A stretch of DNA of 5,477 bases, from positions 1-5,477 of the forward strand of contig CAMWTG010000195.1 of assembly GCA_947177115.1 (NCBI GenBank). Reading direction: 5' to 3'. This document shows, piece by piece, positions 1-5,477 of this stretch. Within the stretch, counting starts at the first letter, position 1. The number at the start of each line of letters is the position of its first letter. Source of the DNA: an uncultured Clostridia bacterium. Its GTDB lineage: Bacteria > Bacillota > Clostridia > Oscillospirales > Oscillospiraceae. The notes under the pieces are model-generated. The model worked only from the letters and a program-made list of their open reading frames with translations. It was not told the origin of the DNA and made no database searches. The position numbers and the translations under genes are program-made.

Positions 1-1
1 C

Positions 2-247
2 ACAGATACGGAGGAACAGATCCTCCGCAACCTACGCCAGAACCGGGTGGGCCGGACCACAATTATCATTGCCCACCGCATCTCCACCATCCAGCACGCG
101 GACCACATCCTGGTACTGGACGATGGCAAAGCGGCGGAGTACGGCACCCATGAGGAGCTGATGGCTCTGGGCGGCATCTATAAAAGCGTCCATGACAAGC
201 AGCAGCTGGAGAAACAGCTGCGTGAGGAAGGAGGCGCGGCGTCATGA
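2..247 (+). CDS. ABC transporter ATP-binding/permease protein, C-terminal fragment (5' end outside window)
   Basis: This is the last 81 residues of an ATP-binding cassette half-exporter; the membrane domain, Walker A, signature and Walker B motifs lie left of the window. The visible part starts just after where the Walker B/D-loop should be (TDTEEQIL) and contains the H-loop (IIIAHRIST, histidine at visible residue 25) and the usual tail HADHILVLDDGK...GTHEELMALGGIY. It ends in a charged, glutamine-rich helix and TGA at 245-247. The stop overlaps the ATG of the next gene as ATGA, so the two are co-transcribed and probably translationally coupled. The tail is clearly paralogous to that of the next gene (shared GRTTI, AHR, STIQHAD, GTH, GGIY). 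By analogy with BmrC/BmrD and TM287/288 it is probably the partner subunit of a heterodimeric exporter, and might be the one with a degenerate ATPase site, but the deciding residues are not visible. Substrate unknown. Confidence 0.93.
   Translation, partial: TDTEEQILRNLRQNRVGRTTIIIAHRISTIQHADHILVLDDGKAAEYGTHEELMALGGIYKSVHDKQQLEKQLREEGGAAS
228..234 (+). promoter_or_regulatory. Ribosome binding site of the second ABC gene, inside the first
   Basis: AAGGAGG lies within the last codons of the upstream ABC gene, nine bases before the ATG at 244. It is close to the ideal anti-16S match, supports the start at 244, and together with the ATGA overlap allows both independent and coupled initiation. 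Confidence 0.85.
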
Positions 248-2040
248 GCCTGTTTCAAAGAAGAGACGAAGATGCTTTGGATATCCATTACGAGGGCAAA
301 GCGGTACCGCGGATGCTCTCCTATCTGCGGCCCCACTGGAAGACCATGGCGGTCTGCCTGCTGCTGGTGCTGATCCTGACCGCTCTGGAGCTGTACAGGC
401 CCATGCTTACCGGCGATGCCATTGATCTGTATATCGCAGGAGACTACGCCCCCGGCGAGGCGGTGGAAGAGCGGTTTACGGGCCTGCTGGTCACCGCCGC
501 AAAATATGCCGGCGCGCTGCTGGTCACCTTTATCTGCAACAACCGGATGATGTACCTGCTGCAAAGGACCGGGCAGCGGATCGTTTATGAAATGCGCCGG
601 GAGCTGTTTGAACACATCGAGAGCCTTTCCATGCGGTTTTTCGACCTGACGCCGGTTGGCAAGATCGTCACCCGGGTCACCAACGATGTGGAGGCGGTCC
701 ACGAGCTGTATGCCAACATCCTGGTGAAGCTGTTTCGGAACGTGGTGAAGATCATTGGCCTGACGGCGGTCATGCTGGCGCTGGATGTGCGCCTGGCGCT
801 GCTGAGCTTTGTGATGGTGCCGCTGGTGACGGTGCTGACAGTGATCACCCGCACCCTGTCCCTCCGGGCCAACCGGAAGATGCGGACCTGCCTGACGGCG
901 CTGAATACCTTCCTGTCGGAACACCTTTCCGGAATGAAGATCATCCAGATCTTCAACCGGGAGGAGAAAAAGTACCAGGAATTCTGCGGCTACAGCAATG
1001 CTCACTACCGTGCCAGTTTCCGGGCGATCATGGTGAACGCCGTCTTCCGCCCCATCATCGTGTTTGCATCCGTAGTGGCCATGGCCATCGTCATTGCCGC
1101 CGGCAGCCACGGCGTGCTGGCGGGTACGGTGTCCTTTGGCACCATGTATATTTTCCTTCAGTACATCAAGACCTTCTTTGAGCCCATTCAGGACCTGGCG
1201 GAGCAGCTGTCCACGCTCCAGTCCGCCGTGGCCTCGGCGGAAAAGATCTTCACCCTGCTGGATGAAAAGCCCCTGATCCAAGATCCCGAGCAGCCCGCAA
1301 AACCGGCGGAGATCAAGGGCCGCATTGAGTTCAAACACGTATGGTTCGCCTACGACAATGAAAACTTCATCCTCCGGGACGTCAGTTTTGTTATCGAACC
1401 GGGACAGCGCGTGGCCTTTGTCGGCGCCACCGGCGCGGGCAAAAGCTCCATCCTGAACCTGATAGGCCGGTACTATGACATTCAGAAGGGCGAGATCCTG
1501 ATCGATGGCATCAACATCAGGGATTTGAGCCGGGACCAGATCCGCCGCGCCATCGGCCAGGTCCAGCAGGACGTGTTTATTTTCACCGGCGATGTCAAAA
1601 GCAACATCCGCCTCCGGGAGGAGAGCATTACCGATGAGGCTATCCGGGAGGCCTCCCGGCAGGTCAATGCCGACCGGTTCATCGACCGGCTCCCGGAGGG
1701 CTATGATGAGCGCGTCACGGAGCGTGGCTCCACCTTCTCCGCCGGACAGCGGCAGCTCCTCTCCTTTGCCCGGACGCTGGCTTTTGATCCTGCCATCCTG
1801 ATTTTGGATGAGGCTACCGCCAATATTGATACGGAGACGGAGCAGTGGATTCAGGACGCCCTGGAAAAGCTGATGACCGGGCGCACCACTATCATGGTAG
1901 CGCACCGTCTGTCCACCATCCAGCACGCCGACAAGATCATTGTCATGCACAAGGGACAGATCCGAGAAAGCGGGACGCATCAGGAGCTTCTGGATCAGGG
2001 CGGGATCTACCACAAACTCTATCAGCTGCAGCTGGCCTAG
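244..2040 (+). CDS. ABC exporter half-transporter, fused membrane and ATPase domains (BmrD/YheH-like)
   Basis: A complete 598-residue type IV ABC exporter half, a normal length for the family. The N-terminal half has about six membrane helices (roughly residues 34-54, 80-105, 164-184, 185-207, 268-287 and 294-315) and the coupling-loop motif FFDLTPVGKIVTRVTNDV (133-150). The ATPase domain begins near 357: A-loop Tyr370, Walker A GATGAGKS (394-401), Q-loop Gln442, signature FSAGQ (498-502), Walker B ILILD (518-522) with catalytic Glu523, D-loop ANID (526-529) and H-loop His554. All catalytic residues are present, so this half should be ATP-competent. FSAGQ in place of LSGGQ is, as I recall, common in the BmrD/YheH and MdlB-type subunits. 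Start chosen for the AAGGAGG nine bases upstream and the ATGA overlap with the preceding half-transporter. It probably forms a heterodimer with that protein in the cytoplasmic membrane, exporting drugs or lipophilic compounds. The substrate cannot be told from sequence, and a lipid or peptide exporter is possible. Confidence 0.95.
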   Translation: MSLFQRRDEDALDIHYEGKAVPRMLSYLRPHWKTMAVCLLLVLILTALELYRPMLTGDAIDLYIAGDYAPGEAVEERFTGLLVTAAKYAGALLVTFICNNRMMYLLQRTGQRIVYEMRRELFEHIESLSMRFFDLTPVGKIVTRVTNDVEAVHELYANILVKLFRNVVKIIGLTAVMLALDVRLALLSFVMVPLVTVLTVITRTLSLRANRKMRTCLTALNTFLSEHLSGMKIIQIFNREEKKYQEFCGYSNAHYRASFRAIMVNAVFRPIIVFASVVAMAIVIAAGSHGVLAGTVSFGTMYIFLQYIKTFFEPIQDLAEQLSTLQSAVASAEKIFTLLDEKPLIQDPEQPAKPAEIKGRIEFKHVWFAYDNENFILRDVSFVIEPGQRVAFVGATGAGKSSILNLIGRYYDIQKGEILIDGINIRDLSRDQIRRAIGQVQQDVFIFTGDVKSNIRLREESITDEAIREASRQVNADRFIDRLPEGYDERVTERGSTFSAGQRQLLSFARTLAFDPAILILDEATANIDTETEQWIQDALEKLMTGRTTIMVAHRLSTIQHADKIIVMHKGQIRESGTHQELLDQGGIYHKLYQLQLA

Positions 2041-2074
2041 CCGCACCGCTCTCCCCTATCATGCAGGTACAAAC

Positions 2075-2114
2075 GACCGCCTTCGGCGGGGCTTATGCCT
2101 CGCCGAAGGCGGTC
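2075..2114 (+). terminator. Strong hairpin after the ABC exporter operon, probable terminator
   Basis: Two 18-base arms (2075-2092 and 2097-2114) pair completely around a TTAT loop, with a single G-U pair. The element lies between the convergent stops of the exporter gene (2040) and tspO (2142). On the + strand the tail after the stem is weak (ATTCCGTCCATTTCTC); on the - strand it is GTTTGTACC. It is well placed to serve both genes, but neither side has a classic uninterrupted T-tract, so release may be incomplete. On the - strand RNA the G-U position becomes an A-C mismatch, so folding favours the + transcript. Confidence 0.7.
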
Positions 2115-2141
2115 ATTCCGTCCATTTCTCTCCAAAGCGGC

Positions 2142-2615
2142 TCACCTGTTCAGCAAATAGACGCCCAGGTTCAGGTACCCCGCAAAAGCCACCCAGATCA
2201 GGTACGGCAGCATCAGATATCCTGCCGTATGGGACAGACGGTAAAACCGGACCGTTTCCGCCAGGATCAGCAGCCAGAGGACCACAAGCCAGCAAAACGC
2301 GAACAGATACCACCCCAGATTAAAGAAAATCACCGGCCACATGAAGTTGAACGCCAGCTGCAGGGCGTACAGCGCCAGCGCGCCGCCTACGGCAGGCCTG
2401 TTTCCGCCGGAGTTCGATGCCAGATAGGACGCGGCGCCCATCAGCAGGAACAGGATGGTCCATACCACCGGAAACAGCCATCCCGGCGGCGTCAGCGGAG
2501 GCTTCTCAAGGGCCGCAAAGCGTTCCATGCCGTTCCGGGTGAAAAAAGCGGACAACCCTCCCACCGCCAGCGGTATGGCAAGACAGAGGAGCAAGCGTTT
2601 TCGCTTTTCGTTCAC
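2142..2615 (-). CDS. tspO: TspO/MBR family membrane protein (tryptophan-rich sensory protein)
   Basis: From the GTG at 2615 this encodes 157 residues, the usual TspO length, and is predicted to cross the membrane five times. Family marks are KPPLTPPGWLFPVVWT (38-53), the ALQLAFNFMWPVIFF stretch (84-98) and the C-terminal LPYLIWVAFAGYLN (136-149). TspO proteins bind porphyrins and other hydrophobic ligands and have been linked to tetrapyrrole and stress responses in bacteria; the ligand here is unknown. The GTG is preferred because GGAGGTG sits five bases upstream and the protein then begins NEKRKRLLL directly before the first helix. The frame stays open upstream to an ATG at 2747 that also has a good ribosome binding site, which would add 44 residues without resemblance to TspO. 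The gene converges on the ABC exporter operon and diverges from rpoB, so it is likely its own transcription unit. Confidence 0.92.
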   Translation of the reverse strand: MNEKRKRLLLCLAIPLAVGGLSAFFTRNGMERFAALEKPPLTPPGWLFPVVWTILFLLMGAASYLASNSGGNRPAVGGALALYALQLAFNFMWPVIFFNLGWYLFAFCWLVVLWLLILAETVRFYRLSHTAGYLMLPYLIWVAFAGYLNLGVYLLNR

Positions 2616-2620
2616 AACAC

Positions 2621-2627
2621 CACCTCC
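2621..2627 (-). promoter_or_regulatory. Ribosome binding site supporting the GTG start of tspO
   Basis: On the - strand GGAGGTG ends five bases before the GTG at 2615. This near-perfect Shine-Dalgarno sequence decides for the 157-residue form over the longer reading. Confidence 0.8.
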
Positions 2628-2730
2628 ATGCCAGCAGTTTATGACAGGAGGGCCGCTTTTATACAGCGGGCCGCCCCGCCGGGGCAGTCCTGCGTTTTCT
2701 CCGCATAGCCGAAGGGCCTGAAAATCAGTA

Positions 2731-2762
2731 AAAAGGAGGCTGAGCATCCTCAGTCTCCTTTT
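2731..2762 (+). terminator. Terminator-like hairpin in the tspO-rpoB intergenic region
   Basis: Two 14-base arms (2731-2744 and 2749-2762) pair fully around a CATC loop, with one G-U pair on the + strand. The arms run from AAAAGGAG to a T-rich end, followed by AAACC on the + strand; on the - strand the stem is followed by TTTTTACTGATTTT. On the - strand the wobble pair becomes A-C, so the fold is tighter in + RNA. As a + terminator it would stop read-through from the exporter operon before the rpoB promoter. As a - element it would lie at the very start of a tspO transcript and could attenuate it. Confidence 0.6.
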
Positions 2763-2768
2763 AAACCT

Positions 2769-2774
2769 ATTATA
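2769..2774 (-). promoter_or_regulatory. Possible tspO promoter, -10 element only
   Basis: A perfect TATAAT reads on the - strand from 2774 to 2769. It would place the transcription start near 2762, directly before an AAAAGGAG and an ATG in frame with tspO. No good -35 box is visible 15-19 bases upstream (CTAATA at the 17-base position), so it would be weak, dependent on an activator, or chance in an AT-rich stretch. A second weak candidate is TATAAA at 2663-2658, closer to the gene. Confidence 0.35.
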
Positions 2775-2811
2775 CCGCACGCAAATATTTATATTAGTTC
2801 CAGGCTATGAA

Positions 2812-2851
2812 AATATGATTCCTTATTTATATTCAAAAAAACGCCAATTTC
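2812..2851 (+). promoter_or_regulatory. A+T-rich block upstream of the rpoB promoter, possible UP element
   Basis: Directly upstream of the -35 box lie T/A-rich runs, including TTATTTATATTC and a seven-A tract (2835-2841), in an otherwise GC-rich window. This is where the alpha-subunit C-terminal domain of RNA polymerase contacts strong promoters. Assigned from position and composition only. Confidence 0.4.
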
Positions 2852-2855
2852 CACC

Positions 2856-2884
2856 TTGACAAACCAGGCGAAAAATGGTAAGCT
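2856..2884 (+). promoter_or_regulatory. Sigma-A promoter of rpoB
   Basis: A consensus -35 TTGACA (2856-2861) is followed by a 17-base spacer and a -10 of TAAGCT (2879-2884), which has T1, A2 and T6 of the consensus and is preceded by TGG. Transcription would start near 2890-2893, leaving a leader of about 180 bases before the rpoB ATG. No other promoter of this quality was seen on the + strand between the exporter operon and rpoB. Confidence 0.7.
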
Positions 2885-2892
2885 AAAGTGCT

Positions 2893-2979
2893 ATGACCAA
2901 AAGGAGGGGTACATACACTCCTCCACCTATACACAGTATAGCATTTTCCCACGAAAAACGCAATAGCCTTTTGCATTAA
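2893..2979 (+). other. Possible 28-codon upstream ORF in the rpoB leader
   Basis: An ATG at 2893 opens a 28-codon frame (starting MTKRRGTYTPPP) that ends in TAA at 2977-2979 and is in the same frame as rpoB. There is no ribosome binding site before it, and its ATG falls on the predicted transcription start, so it could only be read as a leaderless start. It resembles no family I know; it is basic and proline-containing. It is more likely chance than a gene, but its position is unusual. Confidence 0.2.
2903..2924 (+). promoter_or_regulatory. Hairpin near the 5' end of the rpoB leader RNA
   Basis: Eight base pairs (2903-2910 with 2917-2924, one G-U) close a six-base loop. The left arm is an SD-like AGGAGG run and the right arm is its CCTCC complement. 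It begins about ten bases after the predicted transcription start. It could stabilise the mRNA 5' end or control ribosome access. No start codon lies at a proper distance after the SD-like run. Confidence 0.45.
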
Positions 2980-3021
2980 AATTATCAACCGACCCGTGCG
3001 TATCGTGCAGTGCGGGATTTT

Positions 3022-3045
3022 GCGGCCCCCCGGCGGGCGGGGCGC
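3022..3045 (+). promoter_or_regulatory. GC-rich hairpin just before the rpoB start
   Basis: Bases 3022-3029 can pair with 3039-3045 as seven G-C pairs with one bulged G around a nine-base loop. It lies at an abrupt shift from AT-rich to very GC-rich sequence, immediately before the GGAAAGG at 3046-3052. It has no T-tract, so it is not an intrinsic terminator; a structural role near the ribosome binding site is possible. Confidence 0.35.
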
Positions 3046-3069
3046 GGAAAGGCAGATGAGTATTTTAAG

Positions 3070-5477
3070 ATGGCCAAGGACAAGTATTACGGCAAGACCC
3101 TGCGAAAAAACTTTGCCCGGCATGAGGAGATCATGCCCATGCCCAACCTGCTGGAGATCCAGAGGGATTCCTATCAGTGGTTCCTGGACACCGGCCTGCG
3201 GGAGGTGTTCGCCGATGTGGGCGTCATCAGCGACTATGCCGACACCCTGGAGCTGAGCTTCATCGACTTCAGCATGGACGAGCCGCCCAAGTACGATGTG
3301 GAGGAGTGCAAGGCCCGGGATGTGAACTACGCCGCTCCCCTGAAGGTCACGGTGCGCCTGCGCAACAAGAAGACCGATGTGATCAAGGAGCAGGAGATCT
3401 TTATGGGGGACTTCCCCCTCATGACCAAGTCCGGCACCTTTATCGTCAACGGCGCGGAGCGCGTGGTGGTCTCCCAGATCGTCCGCTCCCCCGGCATCTA
3501 CTATGGCAAGGAGTCGGACATCAAGACCGATCTGCCCATCCTCAGCTCCCAGCTGATCCCCAACCGGGGCGCTTGGCTGGAATATGAGACCGATGCCAAC
3601 GAGTTGTTCTGGGTCCGCATTGACAAGAACCGTAAGCTTCCCATTACCTGCCTGATCCGCGCTCTGGGTCTGAAAGAAGATACGGACATTCTGGATGCCT
3701 TCGGCGATGACCCCACCATCCGGGCCACCCTGGAGAAGGACGCCTGCAAGAGTTACGAGGAGGCGCTGCTGGAGATCTACCGGAAACTGCGCCCCGGCGA
3801 GCCTCCCACGGTGGATTCCGCCGAGAGCCTGATCAACGGCCTGTTTTTCGATCCCCGCCGCTATGACCTGAGCACCGTGGGCCGCTACAAGTTCAACAAG
3901 AAACTGGCCCTGTGGGTCCGGGCGGCAGAGCGGACGCTGGTGGAGCCTGTGGTCCATCCCGCCACCGGCGAGCTGCTCTACGAGCCCGGCCACGTCCTCA
4001 CCCGCAGCGAACTGCGGGAGCTGGACGCCATCGGCGTCAACGAAGTCACGGTAGATGTGGACGGCAATCCCCTGCGTATCTTCTCCAACCATATGTGCGA
4101 CTTGAGCCGGTACGTGGACTTCGACCCCGTGGCTGAGTGCGGCATTAAGGAGCGGGTCCGTTTCAACCTCCTTCAGGAGCTGCTGGAGCAGTATGAGGGC
4201 GATGAGCTGAAAGCGGCCATCCGTTCCCATGTGAACGATCTGGTTCCCAAGCACATCATTGTGGACGACATTCTGGCCTCCATCAACTATATGAACGCCC
4301 TGGGCCGCGGCCTGACCGCCAAGGACGATATCGACCACCTGGGCAACCGCCGCCTGCGCTGCGTGGGCGAGCTGCTGCAAAATCAGTTCCGCATCGGCTT
4401 CAGCCGTATGGAGCGGGTCATCCGGGAGCGTATGACGATCCAGGATCTGGATATCGTCACCCCCCAGAGCCTGATCAACATCCGGCCTGTTACCGCCGCT
4501 ATCAAGGAGTTCTTCGGCTCCTCCCCCCTCAGCCAGTTCATGGACCAGACCAATCCCCTGGCGGAGCTGACCCACAAGCGGCGCCTCAGCGCCCTGGGCC
4601 CCGGCGGTCTGAGCCGCGAGCGCGCCAGCATGGACGTCCGCGATGTCCACTACAGCCACTATGGCCGCATGTGCCCCATTGAGACCCCTGAAGGCCCCAA
4701 CATCGGCCTGATCAACTACCTGTCCACCTATGCCCGGATCAACGAGTACGGCTTCATCGAGGCCCCCTTCCGGAAGGTGGACCACGCCACGGCCCGGGTC
4801 ACCGATGAGGTGGTCTATATGACTGCCGATGTGGAAGACCAGTATATTGTGGCCCAGGCGGCGGAGCCTACCGATGAGAACGGCTGCTTTATCAATGACC
4901 GTATCACCTGCCGCCACCGGGATGAGATCATCGGCGTAGAGAAAGACAAGGTAGATTTTGTGGACATCAGCCCCCGGATGATGGTGTCCATTGCCTCCGC
5001 CATGATCCCCTTCCTGCCTAACGATGACGCCAACCGCGCCCTGATGGGCGCCAACATGCAGCGTCAGGCGGTGCCTCTGCTGCGTCCCGAGGCCCCCGTT
5101 ATCGGCACCGGCATGGAGCACAAGATCTGCATGGACTCCGAGATCGTGGTGCTGGCCGAGGGCGATGGCGAGGTCACCAAGGTGGATGCCACCTCCATCT
5201 CCGTCAAGTACGACAGCGGCAAGACCAAGGACTACAAGCTGGTCAAGTTCCTTCGGTCCAACCACACCACCTGCATCAACCAGCGCCCCATTGTATCCGT
5301 GGGCGAGCGGGTCCACGGCGGCGACCCCGTCAAGGGTATCTCCCCCTCCGTCCTGGCGGACGGCCCCGCCACCGAACAGGGCGAGATCGCCCTGGGCCGG
5401 AACATCCTGGTGGGCTTCATGACCTGGGAGGGCTACAACTACGAGGACGCCGTCCTGCTCAACGAACGTATGGTCCG
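3070..5477 (+). CDS. rpoB: DNA-directed RNA polymerase beta subunit, N-terminal 802 residues (3' end outside window)
   Basis: The frame is open from the ATG at 3070 to the window edge, covering about two thirds of a normal clostridial beta subunit. It opens MAKDKYYGKTLRKNF and continues NLLEIQRDSYQWFL. Further marks are NGAERVVVSQIVRSPG in the protrusion, GLFFDPRRYDLSTVGRYK (257-274) in the lobe region, and the rifampicin pocket GSSPLSQFMDQTNPL (483-497), THKRRLSALGPGGLSRER (501-518) and PIETPEGPNIGL (536-547). GYNYEDA (788-794) contains the conserved Glu-Asp pair near the active centre. The catalytic lysines and the beta flap are beyond the edge. Pocket residues Gln489, Asp492, His502, Ser507 and Ile548 (E. 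coli 513, 516, 526, 531, 572) are wild type. The start is chosen by family N-terminus; GGAAAGG lies 17 bases upstream, too far for a good ribosome binding site. The gene has its own promoter and no rplL directly before it; rpoC is expected downstream. Confidence 0.98.
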   Translation, partial: MAKDKYYGKTLRKNFARHEEIMPMPNLLEIQRDSYQWFLDTGLREVFADVGVISDYADTLELSFIDFSMDEPPKYDVEECKARDVNYAAPLKVTVRLRNKKTDVIKEQEIFMGDFPLMTKSGTFIVNGAERVVVSQIVRSPGIYYGKESDIKTDLPILSSQLIPNRGAWLEYETDANELFWVRIDKNRKLPITCLIRALGLKEDTDILDAFGDDPTIRATLEKDACKSYEEALLEIYRKLRPGEPPTVDSAESLINGLFFDPRRYDLSTVGRYKFNKKLALWVRAAERTLVEPVVHPATGELLYEPGHVLTRSELRELDAIGVNEVTVDVDGNPLRIFSNHMCDLSRYVDFDPVAECGIKERVRFNLLQELLEQYEGDELKAAIRSHVNDLVPKHIIVDDILASINYMNALGRGLTAKDDIDHLGNRRLRCVGELLQNQFRIGFSRMERVIRERMTIQDLDIVTPQSLINIRPVTAAIKEFFGSSPLSQFMDQTNPLAELTHKRRLSALGPGGLSRERASMDVRDVHYSHYGRMCPIETPEGPNIGLINYLSTYARINEYGFIEAPFRKVDHATARVTDEVVYMTADVEDQYIVAQAAEPTDENGCFINDRITCRHRDEIIGVEKDKVDFVDISPRMMVSIASAMIPFLPNDDANRALMGANMQRQAVPLLRPEAPVIGTGMEHKICMDSEIVVLAEGDGEVTKVDATSISVKYDSGKTKDYKLVKFLRSNHTTCINQRPIVSVGERVHGGDPVKGISPSVLADGPATEQGEIALGRNILVGFMTWEGYNYEDAVLLNERMV

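Larger units (their letters stand above)
2616..3069. other. Divergent intergenic region between tspO and rpoB
   Basis: This 454-base stretch has no convincing conserved gene. From tspO outward it holds a GC-rich segment with a small GCCCC/GGGGC hairpin (2673-2685), a 14-bp terminator-like hairpin (2731-2762) and a - strand TATAAT (2769-2774). An A+T-rich block (about 2780-2850) leads to the rpoB promoter (2856-2884). The rest is the rpoB leader with a short upstream ORF (2893-2979), a hairpin (2903-2924) and a GC-rich hairpin (3022-3045). No tRNA, known riboswitch or repeat array was recognised by eye. Confidence 0.75.

Noticed and set aside
82..1936. 17-base identical sequence (TCCACCATCCAGCACGC) near the ends of both ABC genes
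   Set aside because: It encodes the conserved STIQHA segment after the H-loop in two paralogous genes, so it is explained by shared ancestry and function rather than by a mobile or regulatory repeat.
178..2046. 622-codon open frame on the - strand across the whole ABC exporter gene
   Set aside because: It is antisense to a gene with all family motifs, has low-complexity His/Gln/Gly/Asp-rich translation and no recognisable domain. Such frames arise from the strong GC bias of third codon positions on the coding strand.
1845..2708. 287-codon + strand frame spanning the exporter 3' end, the hairpin and the antisense of tspO
   Set aside because: It begins inside the exporter gene in another frame and runs antisense through tspO. 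The composition is Gln/Arg/Pro-rich and no ribosome binding site or domain is visible.
2616..3069. Possible CRISPR, tRNA, transposon ends or known riboswitch in the intergenic region
   Set aside because: No repeated units, cloverleaf, paired terminal repeats with target duplication, or familiar riboswitch core sequence could be seen by eye.
3056..3256. ATG at 3056, three bases after GGAAAGG, opening a frame overlapping rpoB
   Set aside because: The frame overlaps the conserved rpoB N-terminus in a different phase and its Arg/Pro/Ser-rich translation looks like a shadow. The spacing to the SD-like sequence is also too short.
2833..5316. 827-codon open frame on the - strand across rpoB
   Set aside because: It mirrors the codon bias of rpoB, gives a Gly/Ala/Val/His/Asp-rich translation without domain character and would span the rpoB promoter. 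It is a shadow frame.

Overview
The window looks like chromosomal DNA from a GC-rich, low-GC-lineage-related gut clostridium (Oscillospiraceae/Ruminococcaceae type). The reasons are a Firmicutes-type RpoB with a short clostridial N-terminus, strong AGGAGG-type ribosome binding sites, coding DNA rich in C/G-ending codons, and an AT-rich intergenic island with a TTGACA promoter. The assignment to family is an inference from remembered protein sequence, not from a search.

Layout. (1) Bases 2-247 (+) are the last 81 codons of an ABC exporter half-transporter, cut by the window edge. It overlaps by four bases (ATGA) with (2), bases 244-2040 (+), a complete 598-residue ABC exporter half-transporter. 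The pair looks like a heterodimeric multidrug-type exporter of the BmrC/BmrD (YheI/YheH) or TM287/288 kind. A strong 18-bp hairpin (2075-2114) follows. (3) Bases 2142-2615 (-) encode a TspO/MBR-family membrane protein, convergent with the exporter operon. (4) Bases 2616-3069 are a 454-base divergent intergenic region. It holds a second terminator-like hairpin (2731-2762), a possible upstream start and promoter for tspO, an A+T-rich block, a good sigma-A promoter (2856-2884) and a leader of about 180 bases. (5) Bases 3070-5477 (+) are the first 802 codons of rpoB, the RNA polymerase beta subunit, running off the right edge.

How it fits together. The exporter pair and rpoB point the same way but are separated by the oppositely oriented tspO and two hairpins, so they are very likely separate transcription units. 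rpoB is not preceded by rplJ-rplL, its usual upstream partners, and has its own promoter.

I found no clear new multi-gene system: the genes are of known families. The parts that deserve a second look are regulatory. One is the tspO 5' region, where a TATAAT, a Shine-Dalgarno sequence, an in-frame ATG and a hairpin are superimposed. The other is the rpoB leader, which has a 28-codon upstream ORF at the predicted transcription start, a hairpin that hides an SD-like sequence, and a GC-rich hairpin next to a poorly spaced ribosome binding site.
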